Shown in pieces: positions 18,038-26,424 of a stretch of DNA of 64,000 nt. Under the pieces are notes generated by a model. The model searched no databases. It saw only the letters and a list, made by a program, of their open reading frames with translations, and had not been told where the DNA came from. The stretch comes from Gluconobacter sphaericus NBRC 12467. Its GTDB lineage: Bacteria > Pseudomonadota > Alphaproteobacteria > Acetobacterales > Acetobacteraceae. Location of the stretch: contig NZ_BJMK01000001.1 of the NCBI RefSeq assembly GCF_006539125.1, positions 248,001-312,000 on the forward strand, given 5' to 3'. Position numbers and translations under genes: made by a program. Position 1 is the stretch's first letter; the number at the start of each line of letters is the position of its first letter.

Positions 18038-18921
18038 CAGATCGCCTTGACGGACCAGAACGCCGCCCAGCTCTCGCCTGGCTTTAGATGCAGAAGGCCG
18101 GGTTTCTGTGAAAAGTCTCCCTTGAAGCCGGCTGGCGTCGCATAGCCATGCCAGGGCTCAATACACAGGAAATTCGCGCTCGGTTTTGTCCACAGGCCAA
18201 GCTCTTTGAAGCCGCCCCAGACAAACCGAAGACCTGTTCCGTCCGACCCGACCATGTCGACGGACCGGCTTTCGGGCTTCTCCATGATGAGAGCGTCTTT
18301 TTCAAAAAGCGCATCCGTCAGCGCAAGGACGTTGTCCCGGAGCGGCGTATGCTGCTTTTCCGGCAGAAGCAGGCCGTCGGCGCCAATACGCCGAACCGGC
18401 AGCGGCTCGTCATATTCAAAGACCAGCCTATAGGTGTCTTTGGCGACACCCTCCTTCAGCGGCCAGCGAAACGCCGGGTGCGCGCCAAGGGAGGCATGGA
18501 GCGTGCTTGTGCTGTCCGGATTATGCAGATGATAGGAGACGCGCAGGGTGTTGTTCTCGATCAGATAGACCATTCGTAGCCGGAAGGCGGATGGGAAGAT
18601 CGCGCGGCTTTCGGCGTCGTCCACAAGTTCCAGCGTGCAGCCTTCGGGGGTCCGCGCAATCCAGCGAAAGACCCGATCCCGCGCGAAGCCGTGCTGTTTC
18701 AGCCGGACGGGCGTGCTATCGAGCGTGATCTCGCATTCGGGGAGTCTGCCGATGATCGGGAACAGGACCGGAGAGTGTTTCGGCCAAGCGGCTCCTGCAT
18801 TCCAGAGCAGTTCCTCGTCCCCGCTTCGCAGGGCGATCAGTTCGGCGCCATGATTTCTGACCGAAGCCTTTAGTTGGCCAGTTCCGAAATCATGTGTGTC
18901 CTCCGTCACGGGATTCGTCAT
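18037..18921 (-). CDS. Aldose 1-epimerase-family protein (LacX-like)
   Basis: 294 residues, beta-sandwich epimerase fold. HASLGAHPAFRWPL near the middle holds the conserved His of the family, and LCIEPWHGYATP the C-terminal acidic region. It is closer to the LacX/YeaD-type subgroup than to canonical GalM. The sugar substrate is unknown. ATG 18921 has GGAG 8 bases upstream and lies inside the end of the KirBac gene (32-base overlap). An in-frame extension to 19005 is not supported. Last gene of the cysS operon. Confidence 0.85.
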   Translation of the reverse strand: MTNPVTEDTHDFGTGQLKASVRNHGAELIALRSGDEELLWNAGAAWPKHSPVLFPIIGRLPECEITLDSTPVRLKQHGFARDRVFRWIARTPEGCTLELVDDAESRAIFPSAFRLRMVYLIENNTLRVSYHLHNPDSTSTLHASLGAHPAFRWPLKEGVAKDTYRLVFEYDEPLPVRRIGADGLLLPEKQHTPLRDNVLALTDALFEKDALIMEKPESRSVDMVGSDGTGLRFVWGGFKELGLWTKPSANFLCIEPWHGYATPAGFKGDFSQKPGLLHLKPGESWAAFWSVKAI

Positions 18922-19915
18922 GGGATGTCTCCTGTTCTGGTACCATGGGCAGATCGCCCGGCTCGGTGGTATGGAAACGACGGAAATCGACCTCCACCCG
19001 ACCATCTGGACGATTCTGGATCATATCTGAAAAACGGTAGCCGTGCTTCACGTGTCCGATCTCGTAAGCATGGCGGGCGAATATGGTTTGAGATGAGATT
19101 TCATCGGTGCCGTCCATCGTGATGATGATTTCTGCATTCTGGTCGATCAGCGTTTCTGCTTTCAGTCCGTAAAGCGGGCTCTGGGTGTCGATCAGATGGG
19201 TCGCATTGAGGCTGATACGGAAAATCGGCATGTGGGACTGTACGAGCGTGAGTCGGTCGAAACGCCGGACCAGACGCCCATGTTCGTCCGGCATCAGGCG
19301 CGTGAGCGTCATCTCGATATTGGCGGACAGGATCAGGGTGCGACGCTGGTTAGCGATGCGGATCGTGAGCGTTGGGACAACGTCGTCATAGGAAACAACC
19401 GCGACATGACTGAACAGCACGCGAGCGCGGGGGCGCGAAAAGCGGGCAAAGACCAGCCCTGTAGCGAGCGCGTTCAGCATCATTCCTGCCAGCACTTCAA
19501 AAGAGACGATCGTATTCGTCAGGCGTCCGACTGGAGCCATGGTGCCGTAGCCCACGGTTGAAATGGTTTGAACGCTAAAGAAAATATCGTCGAGAAAATC
19601 GCCGTTGGGCACGCCACTCACACTGTGCGGAATGACGTAATACATCAGCGCAAAGGCGATGTTGATGACCAGATACAGCCCGATCGAGGCCCAGAAGAAC
19701 ATGAACCAGCTCATGGTCATCAGGGTGTGGTAGAGGTCTCCAAGAGAAGCGGAATCCAGGCCCGTGCGGATGATGTCGCGGCGACCGTTCTCTTCAAGAA
19801 CATGTGCCCGGATCCTGTTGACCGTCTCAACGACGGTGGGATGTCCGTCCTGTGCTTCTGGCGCCCCCGGATCAGGTCGGGCTTGCATCCGTTTCCGGTG
19901 GCGCCAGTGGATCAT
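18890..19915 (-). CDS. Inward-rectifier potassium channel, KirBac type
   Basis: 341 residues. Membrane helices at about 68-93 and 135-158 flank the pore loop with the K+ selectivity filter TVGYG (120-124). From residue 160 on follows a beta-rich cytoplasmic IRK domain (SHVAVVSYDDVVPTLTIR, LRRFDRL-type, QSHMPIF). This is the KirBac plan. It probably sets membrane potential or potassium leak, gated from the cytoplasmic side. It starts 4 bases after trmJ and overlaps the next gene by 32 bases. The final 25 residues, Glu/Asp/His-rich, look disordered. Confidence 0.93.
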   Translation of the reverse strand: MIHWRHRKRMQARPDPGAPEAQDGHPTVVETVNRIRAHVLEENGRRDIIRTGLDSASLGDLYHTLMTMSWFMFFWASIGLYLVINIAFALMYYVIPHSVSGVPNGDFLDDIFFSVQTISTVGYGTMAPVGRLTNTIVSFEVLAGMMLNALATGLVFARFSRPRARVLFSHVAVVSYDDVVPTLTIRIANQRRTLILSANIEMTLTRLMPDEHGRLVRRFDRLTLVQSHMPIFRISLNATHLIDTQSPLYGLKAETLIDQNAEIIITMDGTDEISSQTIFARHAYEIGHVKHGYRFSDMIQNRPDGRVEVDFRRFHTTEPGDLPMVPEQETSHDESRDGGHT

Positions 19916-19919
19916 GGGG

Positions 19920-20696
19920 TCAGCTCCTGTTCCTGCGGGCGCTGCTCAGTTCGCTGACAACGCCGTGAAGGGTGCGAAGCTCCTGTTCCGTTACTTCGCC
20001 TCTGGTGAAGAAATGACGCAGGTTTCGCACCATGCCGGGGCGTTTCTGCTCGTTTCGAAGGAAATTGGTCTCATTCAGATCGCGGATGAGATGGGACATG
20101 AAATTCTCCATCTCCCCCTTCGTTGCCACATGCGTCTCGTTGGTCATGAGTTCGCGCGGTGGCGTCATGTCTTCGGTCAGAAACCATTCATAGGCCATGA
20201 TCAGCACGGCCTGTGCGAGGTTCAGCGACATGAATTTCGGGTTGAGCGGATAGCGGACCAGCGTATCGGCGCGGGCCATATCCTCGTTATCCAGTCCGGC
20301 GCGCTCGGGTCCGAACAGGATGCCGGTGCGCAGGCCACGAGTGGAGGCGACACGCAGTTCGGCGGCGGCACCTCGCGCAGTCATGACCGGCTTGACCACA
20401 TGGCGCGGGCGCGGGCACGTCGCGAAAATGCGGTGCAGGTCGGCCACGGCATCGTCCACCGTCTCGAACACCTGAGCCGCGTCCAAGATCCGGTCCGCGC
20501 CCGACGACGCATACCAGGCGCGTTCCTGCGGCCAGCCGTCGCGCGGGGCCACGATCCGCAGATGGAACAGGCCGCCATTCGCCATGGCGCGTGCCGTCGT
20601 ACCAATATTTTCGGCAAGCTGCGGGCGTACCAGGATCACAACTGGATCAAAATCTCCAAGGGGCCCGATATCCGCCCCGCCGTCACGTCCGGTCAT
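19920..20696 (-). CDS. trmJ: tRNA (cytidine/uridine-2'-O-)-methyltransferase TrmJ-like
   Basis: 258 residues, SPOUT-class methyltransferase modifying the ribose at tRNA position 32. DPVVILVRPQLAENIGTTAR near the start is the family signature. GILFGPERAGLDNEDM and YPLNPKFMSLNLAQAV are the knotted SAM-binding motifs 2 and 3. The C-terminal ~80 residues form the extra helical domain of TrmJ (KGEMENFMSHL). It lies 2 bases after cysS and 4 before the channel gene. Symbol by family resemblance. Confidence 0.9.
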   Translation of the reverse strand: MTGRDGGADIGPLGDFDPVVILVRPQLAENIGTTARAMANGGLFHLRIVAPRDGWPQERAWYASSGADRILDAAQVFETVDDAVADLHRIFATCPRPRHVVKPVMTARGAAAELRVASTRGLRTGILFGPERAGLDNEDMARADTLVRYPLNPKFMSLNLAQAVLIMAYEWFLTEDMTPPRELMTNETHVATKGEMENFMSHLIRDLNETNFLRNEQKRPGMVRNLRHFFTRGEVTEQELRTLHGVVSELSSARRNRS

Positions 20697-20698
20697 GG

Positions 20699-22057
20699 TT
20701 ACGCCTTTCGCCAGGTTGTGCCGCCAGGGCCGTCTTCAAGGGTGATGCCATCTGCCGCAAGCTGCGCACGGATGGCATCGGCGCGGGCGAAATCGCGGGA
20801 TTTTCGGGCTGCAAGACGCTCTTCGATCAGGGTTTCGACCGCACTTGCGTCTACGCCGGACTGGAACCACTCGGCGGGCGTCACATTGAACAGACCCAGC
20901 ATTTTTCCGGCGGCCAGCAGGCTTGAGGCCGCGTCCTGATTGCCCTGCATGGCGGCATCCGCCAGCGGGTGAAGAGCGGCAATGGCCAGCGGCGTGTTCA
21001 GATCGTCGCATAGCGCATCCATGACCGCTGCCGGAACAGCAGCACCCGGCTGGGCATCGCCGCGCTCAAGCGCCCGGTACAGCCGGTCCAGAACCCGACG
21101 GGCTTCCTCCAGTTTGTCCCAGCTGAAATCCAGCGTGGAGCGGTACTGCGCGCCCAGATAGAGCAGGCGCAGCGGTTCTGCGGGGGAGCGGTCCAGCACT
21201 TCGCGGATCGTGAAGAAATTGCCGAGCGATTTCGACATTTTCTCGCCGTTCGACAGCAGCATCCCGTTATGGACCCAGTGCGTGGCGAATTTGCCATGCG
21301 GATGGCAGCACATGGACTGCGCACGTTCGTTTTCATGATGCGGAAACAGCAGATCGTCGCCACCACCATGAATGTCAAAGCTCTCGCCCAGATAACGGTG
21401 TGACATGGCCGAGCATTCGATATGCCAGCCCGGCCGTCCGCGCCCATAGGGGCTGTCCCAGCCCGGCAGATCCGGCTCGGAGGGCTTCCACAGCACGAAA
21501 TCGCCAGGATCGCGTTTGTAGGGCGCGACCTCAACACGCGCCCCCGCGATCATGTCATCGAGCGAGCGTCCGGACAGCGCGCCATAGGACGGGAAACTGC
21601 GCACCGCAAACAGCACATGCCCTTCGGCTTCATAAGCATGTCCGGCTTCGATCAGCTGCGCGATCATCTCCAGCATATCGTCGATATGATGAGTGGCGCG
21701 GGGCTCGATATCGGGCGGCAGAATGAAGAGTGACGCGAGATCTTCATGAAAGGCCTGCGTCGTCCGTTCAGTCAGGGCGGAAATGTCCTCCCCGTTTTCC
21801 TTCGCGCGCGCGTTGATCTTGTCGTCCACGTCGGTGACGTTGCGGACGTAAGTGACGCGCGGATACAGCGTCCGCAGCAGGCGGATGAGGATATCCGCGC
21901 ACATCATGGCGCGCAGGTTGCCCAGATGCGCGCGGTCATAGACGGTCGGTCCGCAGAAATAGACGCGCACATTCTCAGGGTTGAGGGGCGTGAACGGTCG
22001 CTTTTCGCGAAGATGGGTATCGTGCAGGCGGAGCACGTGTGCAGCAGGATCGGCCAT
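20699..22057 (-). CDS. cysS: Cysteinyl-tRNA synthetase
   Basis: 452 residues from ATG 22057. CGPTVYDRAHLGNLRA holds the first zinc Cys and the HIGH-type motif. HIECSAMSHRYLG gives a second zinc Cys, HHENERAQS the zinc His, and GEKMSKSLGNFFTIRE the KMSKS loop. Length is typical. A TTG at 22093 would add 12 residues without reason. It leads a four-gene minus-strand operon (cysS, trmJ, channel, epimerase) and is divergent from the MATE gene with an 86-base gap. Confidence 0.97.
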   Translation of the reverse strand: MADPAAHVLRLHDTHLREKRPFTPLNPENVRVYFCGPTVYDRAHLGNLRAMMCADILIRLLRTLYPRVTYVRNVTDVDDKINARAKENGEDISALTERTTQAFHEDLASLFILPPDIEPRATHHIDDMLEMIAQLIEAGHAYEAEGHVLFAVRSFPSYGALSGRSLDDMIAGARVEVAPYKRDPGDFVLWKPSEPDLPGWDSPYGRGRPGWHIECSAMSHRYLGESFDIHGGGDDLLFPHHENERAQSMCCHPHGKFATHWVHNGMLLSNGEKMSKSLGNFFTIREVLDRSPAEPLRLLYLGAQYRSTLDFSWDKLEEARRVLDRLYRALERGDAQPGAAVPAAVMDALCDDLNTPLAIAALHPLADAAMQGNQDAASSLLAAGKMLGLFNVTPAEWFQSGVDASAVETLIEERLAARKSRDFARADAIRAQLAADGITLEDGPGGTTWRKA

Positions 22058-22143
22058 ACGCCGATCAATGCGCCAGCCTTGGTTCAGGTGCAACAGGCTT
22101 TGTTACTCTTGTCGGAAGGTTGGGCCCCTGTAATAGGGGGCGT

Positions 22144-23538
22144 ATGAGCAGTGCCCTTTCCAGTCCGCCGACCGATCCGATAACTCCGCGCAGTCACGCG
22201 CTGGCCCTGCTGCGCGTTGCTTTGCCTCTGGCCCTGTCGCAGCTTTCCGAAATGGCTATGGGTGTCACGGATACGATCCTGCTCGGTGGCCTCGGAGTGA
22301 CAGAGGTCGCGATCGGTGGCCTGTCGAGCACGTTCTTCTTCACGACGATGGTGACCTTTCAGGCCATGCTCGGCGGGGCAGGAGTGCTTCTGTCACATGG
22401 CCGGGGGGCGGAAGAACATGGCCGGACATCCCATGATGGTCGCAGCGTCATGAGTGCGACGTTGATGCTGGCTATTGCGGTCTTTATTCCCTGCGCGCTG
22501 TTGCTGGCTTTCTCAAAGACGATCTTTGGTGCGATTGGCGAGCCTGCCGAAGTTGTCACGCATGGCAGCCGTTTCATCGACATCCTGCTTTTGTCTCTGC
22601 TGCCCGATCTGGCAGTCATCGGCGTCCTGCGTGTCGCGCTGCCAGCGCTCGGAGCGGAAACACTGCTGCTCTGGATCATGCCCGCCATGGCAGTCTGTAA
22701 TGGTCTGACCAATGCGGCTCTCATTCATGGTTGGGCCGGGCTGCCAGCCATGGGGCTTTATGGTTCCGCAACCGCCACGACGTTGACTGGCTGGGTCGTC
22801 AGTTTCGCGCTTTTCGGACTGTGCCTGACCCATCCGCGCGTTCGGGCGGTGCTGAAGCCGGCCGCCGTGCAGTGGTCTGTCGTAAAGGAGCTGCTGAAGC
22901 TCGGCGGGCCGATGATGATGGGAGCGGCGGCCGAGATCCTGATGTTCCAGATTACCAGCCTGCGTGCTGGTGAACTTGGGACACATAGTCTGGCCGCTCA
23001 TCAGGTGGCGCTGAATGTCAGTTCGTTGTTGTTTATGGTGTGTCTGGCAGTCGGTCAGGCGACCAATGTCCGCGTAGCTTACTGGCGTGGTGCGGGCCGC
23101 ATGGAGCAGAGCCGTCGTGCAGCCCTGACTGGTACGGGAATCGTCCTGATGTGGAGCCTCGCCACATCCTCGCTGCTGCTGATCTGGCCGGAAAAAATCC
23201 TGCCGCTCTATTTTTCGAATCGTGCGCCCGATCCCGAGACCACGGCGCTTGTTGTCATCCTGCTCCGGACCGCTGGGCTGTATCAGATCGTGGATGGGCT
23301 GCAATGCGTGTTCAGTGGCGCCCTACGTGGCTGCGGCGATGCCATTACGCCCATGCTAATTGCAGTAGCGAGTTACGGTCTGATTGGTTTGGTTTTCGGG
23401 GGATGGCTGGCCTTCCACCAGCATGTCGGTGTGGAAGGCCTGTGGATCGGCATGGCGCTGGCGTTGGCCACGACCTGCGTGGCTTTCGGGATCAGGCTGC
23501 TTCGCGTGATGCGGAAGCCCGCGCCTGCCATATCGTAA
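22144..23538 (+). CDS. MATE-family efflux transporter
   Basis: 464 residues with about twelve hydrophobic helices in two homologous halves. ALPLALSQLSEMAMGVTDTI near the start and LKLGGPMMMGAAAEILMFQ at the start of the second half are the repeated MatE motifs. Cation-coupled export of drugs or organic cations is expected from the family; the substrate is not predictable. Start ATG 22144 has AGGGGG just upstream. The 3' end overlaps the convergent MFS gene by 47 bases. Confidence 0.93.
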   Translation: MSSALSSPPTDPITPRSHALALLRVALPLALSQLSEMAMGVTDTILLGGLGVTEVAIGGLSSTFFFTTMVTFQAMLGGAGVLLSHGRGAEEHGRTSHDGRSVMSATLMLAIAVFIPCALLLAFSKTIFGAIGEPAEVVTHGSRFIDILLLSLLPDLAVIGVLRVALPALGAETLLLWIMPAMAVCNGLTNAALIHGWAGLPAMGLYGSATATTLTGWVVSFALFGLCLTHPRVRAVLKPAAVQWSVVKELLKLGGPMMMGAAAEILMFQITSLRAGELGTHSLAAHQVALNVSSLLFMVCLAVGQATNVRVAYWRGAGRMEQSRRAALTGTGIVLMWSLATSSLLLIWPEKILPLYFSNRAPDPETTALVVILLRTAGLYQIVDGLQCVFSGALRGCGDAITPMLIAVASYGLIGLVFGGWLAFHQHVGVEGLWIGMALALATTCVAFGIRLLRVMRKPAPAIS

Positions 23539-24706
23539 GCCCGTAGATCACCAGTCCCAACGACGAGAACAGCGCTCCGCCCCAGCCAACGGACCCCAGC
23601 CCCAGCCCTGAACTGACCAGCACCGCCCCCAGCCATGCTCCGAAGGCGTTGGCGAGATTGAACGCCGAATGGTTGAGTGAGGCGGCGAGGGTCTGTGCGT
23701 CTCCGGCAACTTCCATCAGGCGCGTCTGAAGGGCGGGGGAGAGCATAATGATCCCGGCCGGAACAAGAAACGTGATCGGTAGCATGGCGTAGGGTGACGG
23801 CAGTAGCAGCCAGAACCCCAGCATGAAAACAATGCTTGCCGTCAGCGAGACGATTACCGTCCGGTCAATGCTGCGATCCGCCATGGTGCCGCCGAGCGCA
23901 TTGCCCGCAACCATACCTAGACCCCATACCACCTGATAGACCGCGACAAGCCAGCCTGGAAGCTGCGTCACTTCCGTCAATCCGGTCGTCAGAAAGGTGT
24001 AGATCCCGAACAGGCCGCCGAACCCAACTGCGCTGGTCAGCAGTGTTAGCAGAACCTGCGGGCGTTTGAACGCGCCGAGTTCGGTGAGTGCGGTTGCACT
24101 CGGATGAGGCCTGTCGCGCGGTGCGAAGAACCATATCCCCGCAAAGCAAAGAGCGCCCAGCGCCGCGATCGTGCCGTAGGCCTCACGCCATCCCACGTGA
24201 TTGGCGGCATAGGTCGAAAGCGGAGAACCAATAACGGTTGAAATCATAATGCCCGACAGCACCCGTCCGACCGCTCGTCCGCGTCGGGCGCGCTCGACCA
24301 TCGACGCGCCGATCAGGGCCGAAACGCCAAAGAAAGCCCCGTGAGGCAGGCCCGTGATGAAGCGCATAAGTTCGATGCCTGCAAAGCTGGGCATCAGGAT
24401 GCTGCCAATATTGCCCACGATGAACAGGCATAACAGGCAGAGCAAGAGCGTGCGGCGTGGCAGCCGTGCGCCTAGGATCGCAATCAGCGGTGCTCCGATG
24501 ACGACGCCCATGGCATAGGCCGAAATGGCCCAGCTTGCCTGCGAAATGGTGATGTTCAGGGAGTGGGAAAATTCCGGCAGCAGACCCATCATGGCGAATT
24601 CGCCGGTGCCGATGGTGAATGTCGCCAGCATGAGGGACAGCATGGCCGGTTCGACACCGTGGGGTGGGCGCACCCGTTCGACGTCGAGAGGTTCGATGGA
24701 GTCCAT
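23492..24706 (-). CDS. MFS transporter (DHA1/AraJ-like)
   Basis: 404 residues, twelve predicted helices. After a short cytosolic N-terminus come LMLATFTIGTGEFAMMGLLP and the loop-2/3 motif GARLPRRTLLL, as in the sugar-efflux/arabinose-polymer (AraJ, YdhP, NepI) group of DHA1 exporters. The substrate could be sugars, nucleosides or drugs. The C-terminal 15 residues are encoded opposite the MATE C-terminus. Nothing nearby suggests a dedicated regulator. Confidence 0.92.
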   Translation of the reverse strand: MDSIEPLDVERVRPPHGVEPAMLSLMLATFTIGTGEFAMMGLLPEFSHSLNITISQASWAISAYAMGVVIGAPLIAILGARLPRRTLLLCLLCLFIVGNIGSILMPSFAGIELMRFITGLPHGAFFGVSALIGASMVERARRGRAVGRVLSGIMISTVIGSPLSTYAANHVGWREAYGTIAALGALCFAGIWFFAPRDRPHPSATALTELGAFKRPQVLLTLLTSAVGFGGLFGIYTFLTTGLTEVTQLPGWLVAVYQVVWGLGMVAGNALGGTMADRSIDRTVIVSLTASIVFMLGFWLLLPSPYAMLPITFLVPAGIIMLSPALQTRLMEVAGDAQTLAASLNHSAFNLANAFGAWLGAVLVSSGLGLGSVGWGGALFSSLGLVIYGLTIWQARASASREAA

Positions 24707-24769
24707 AAGAAGTAAGCCCGGGAATGGAGGTCAGGACTGTGCTGTCATTGCCGGATAATGAGAAGCAGT

Positions 24770-24797
24770 AACGGCTCCCCGAGAGGGAGGAGCCGTT
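24770..24797 (-). terminator. Terminator-like hairpin after the BON-LysM gene
   Basis: Perfect 9-base stem AACGGCTCC (24770-24778) and GGAGCCGTT (24789-24797) with a 10-base loop, just past the minus-strand gene that ends at 24807. The minus-strand T content after the stem is moderate (ACTGCTTCT), so efficiency is uncertain. Confidence 0.55.
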
Positions 24798-24806
24798 GCG
24801 GACAGA

Positions 24807-25277
24807 TCAGTTCTCGGTTGGCAGGCGGATGGTCTGACCCGGATAAATGTCATCCTTGGATGTGACAAGCGGTTGATTTGCATCAAGGAGCTCATCACCC
24901 GTGACATCTTGGGGCAGCTTGTCGGCAACCTCGTCCAGCGTCTTACTGGTCTTGATCTCCAGAAACTCGGGATCGGGCGTTCCGGGCGGTACGGCAATCT
25001 CGGCCTCGACTGCGGACACGCCTGCGACGTTGCCAGCCGCCAGGATCATCTGGTCGCGTTCCTTGGCGCTTTCCGCCTTGCCACGCAGATAGATGGTACG
25101 GTCATCGATCACCAGATGGGACATGTGCATCTGGGCGAGGCCAAATCTCTTGAAGGCACGCTTAATGACGCTCTCCCCGGGCTTGGGGGGCAGTGGCGCG
25201 TCAAGGGACTGAACCAGTCCTTCAAGGGAGCCTTCGCCGACACGGCCGGCCTTGGGATTGAAGCGATAGATTTTCAT
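24807..25277 (-). CDS. BON-LysM protein (YgaU/Kbp-like)
   Basis: 156 residues. No signal peptide. Residues about 30-95 resemble a BON domain (ESVIKRAFKRFGLAQ, then TIYLRGKAESAKERDQ, AAGNVAGVSAVEAEI). Residues about 105-155 resemble a LysM domain (FLEIKTSKTLDEVADKL, then NQPLVTSKDDIYPGQTIRLP). The same order is found in E. coli Kbp (YgaU), a cytoplasmic potassium-binding protein, but the ligand here is unproven. It has a hairpin after it and is divergent from rpsD. A KirBac channel lies 5 kb away, but no operon link exists. Confidence 0.85.
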   Translation of the reverse strand: MKIYRFNPKAGRVGEGSLEGLVQSLDAPLPPKPGESVIKRAFKRFGLAQMHMSHLVIDDRTIYLRGKAESAKERDQMILAAGNVAGVSAVEAEIAVPPGTPDPEFLEIKTSKTLDEVADKLPQDVTGDELLDANQPLVTSKDDIYPGQTIRLPTEN

Positions 25278-25642
25278 ACAGGAAACTCGAAAAAGCGTGT
25301 TGCTCCCCTAAGGCGCGTTGCTTCAGAAACGCATGGGGAGTTCCGGACCGTTAGCGCAGCCTGACATAAAGTGGTTGCGTATTTTCCGAACCCCCACTGC
25401 AAGAAAATCACAGAGCTCGCAAGAAGGTTTTGATTGACCCCAGCCGGGGACTCCTGTAGGCGCGACGGCACAGCCGGAAACGTGGACGTACCGGCCGGAC
25501 CATTAGTGCGGGATTCTGCATCTCGCCGGCCCGGCATCTGGGTGCGCGCCCGTCCTTTCCAATCCGGGGAAGGGCCTACCGGCACAACAAAACGGACTGC
25601 CATGCAGCATGGGGCGGTTCAGATGAGTACAGGGGTTAACCC
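25278..25642 (+). promoter_or_regulatory. 365-base gene-free region with GC-rich rpsD leader
   Basis: The first ~155 bases are AT-richer and should hold promoters for the BON-LysM gene (minus) and rpsD (plus); no box pair stands out. From about 25435 to 25642 the sequence is very GC-rich without a coding frame. It contains CCCC-AGCC-GGGG (near 25438-25449) and a GCCAT...ATGGGGC hairpin near 25600-25617, close to the rpsD start. Length and structure suggest a regulatory mRNA leader for S4, but I recognise no known riboswitch or r-protein leader. Confidence 0.4.
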
Positions 25643-26260
25643 ATGTCAAAGCGTCTTGAGAGCAAGTACAAGATTAACCGCCGCCTCGGCGTTAACCTGT
25701 GGGGCCGTGCCAAGTCCCCGGTCAACCGTCGCGAATACGGCCCAGGCCAGCACGGTCAGCGCCGCAAGCAGAAGCCGTCCGACTTCTCCATTCAGCTGAT
25801 GGCCAAGCAGAAGCTCAAGGGCTACTACGGCAACATTAGCGAGAAACAGTTCCGTAAGTATTATGACGAAGCCGTCCGTCGCAAGGGCGATACGTCCGAG
25901 AACCTGATCGGTCTGCTCGAGCGTCGTCTGGACGCCGTTGTGTACCGTCTGAAGTTCGCGATCACGCCGTTCGCTTCGCGTCAGTTCGTTAGCCACGGCC
26001 ACGTCACGGTTAACGGCAAGAAGGTGAACATCCCGTCCTACCTCGTGAAGGAAGGCGACGTCATCGAGGTTCGTGACTCCTCCAAGCAGCTCGCCATCGT
26101 GCTTGACGCTGTGCAGACGGGTGAGCGCGACACGCCGGAATACGTCGAAGTCGATCATCGCCAGATGAAGGGCACGTTCCTGCGTACCCCGGTTCTCTCC
26201 GACGTGCCGTACCCGGTGCAGATGGAACCGAACCTGGTCGTCGAGTTCTACTCCCGCTAA
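25643..26260 (+). CDS. rpsD: 30S ribosomal protein S4
   Basis: 205 residues. Binds 16S rRNA and nucleates 30S assembly. The N-terminal segment [36 protein letters not shown] and the S4 RNA-binding domain (about 95-155: [13 protein letters not shown], then [19 protein letters not shown]) are clear. It ends in VVEFYSR, the usual C-terminus. Here it stands alone rather than in the alpha operon, as in many alphaproteobacteria. In E. coli S4 represses its own operon; the long leader here may serve a similar end. Confidence 0.98.
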   Translation: MSKRLESKYKINRRLGVNLWGRAKSPVNRREYGPGQHGQRRKQKPSDFSIQLMAKQKLKGYYGNISEKQFRKYYDEAVRRKGDTSENLIGLLERRLDAVVYRLKFAITPFASRQFVSHGHVTVNGKKVNIPSYLVKEGDVIEVRDSSKQLAIVLDAVQTGERDTPEYVEVDHRQMKGTFLRTPVLSDVPYPVQMEPNLVVEFYSR

Positions 26261-26424
26261 TCCGATCCTGGGCCACCGGCCCGGATCAGAAAGCGACCGG
26301 AAACGCCGGGCGGGTCTCCCGTCCGGCGTTTCCTGTTTTCAGGCCCACCGCCCGGATGCGCGGCCAGTGCCGGTTTGCGGCGTTTTGGCGTAATTCCGGG
26401 CGTCCCGTTTCCATCGGAGTTCCC

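Noticed and set aside
25278-25642. tRNA or known riboswitch in the rpsD leader
   Set aside because: No cloverleaf or conserved riboswitch core could be traced; kept only as a candidate leader.
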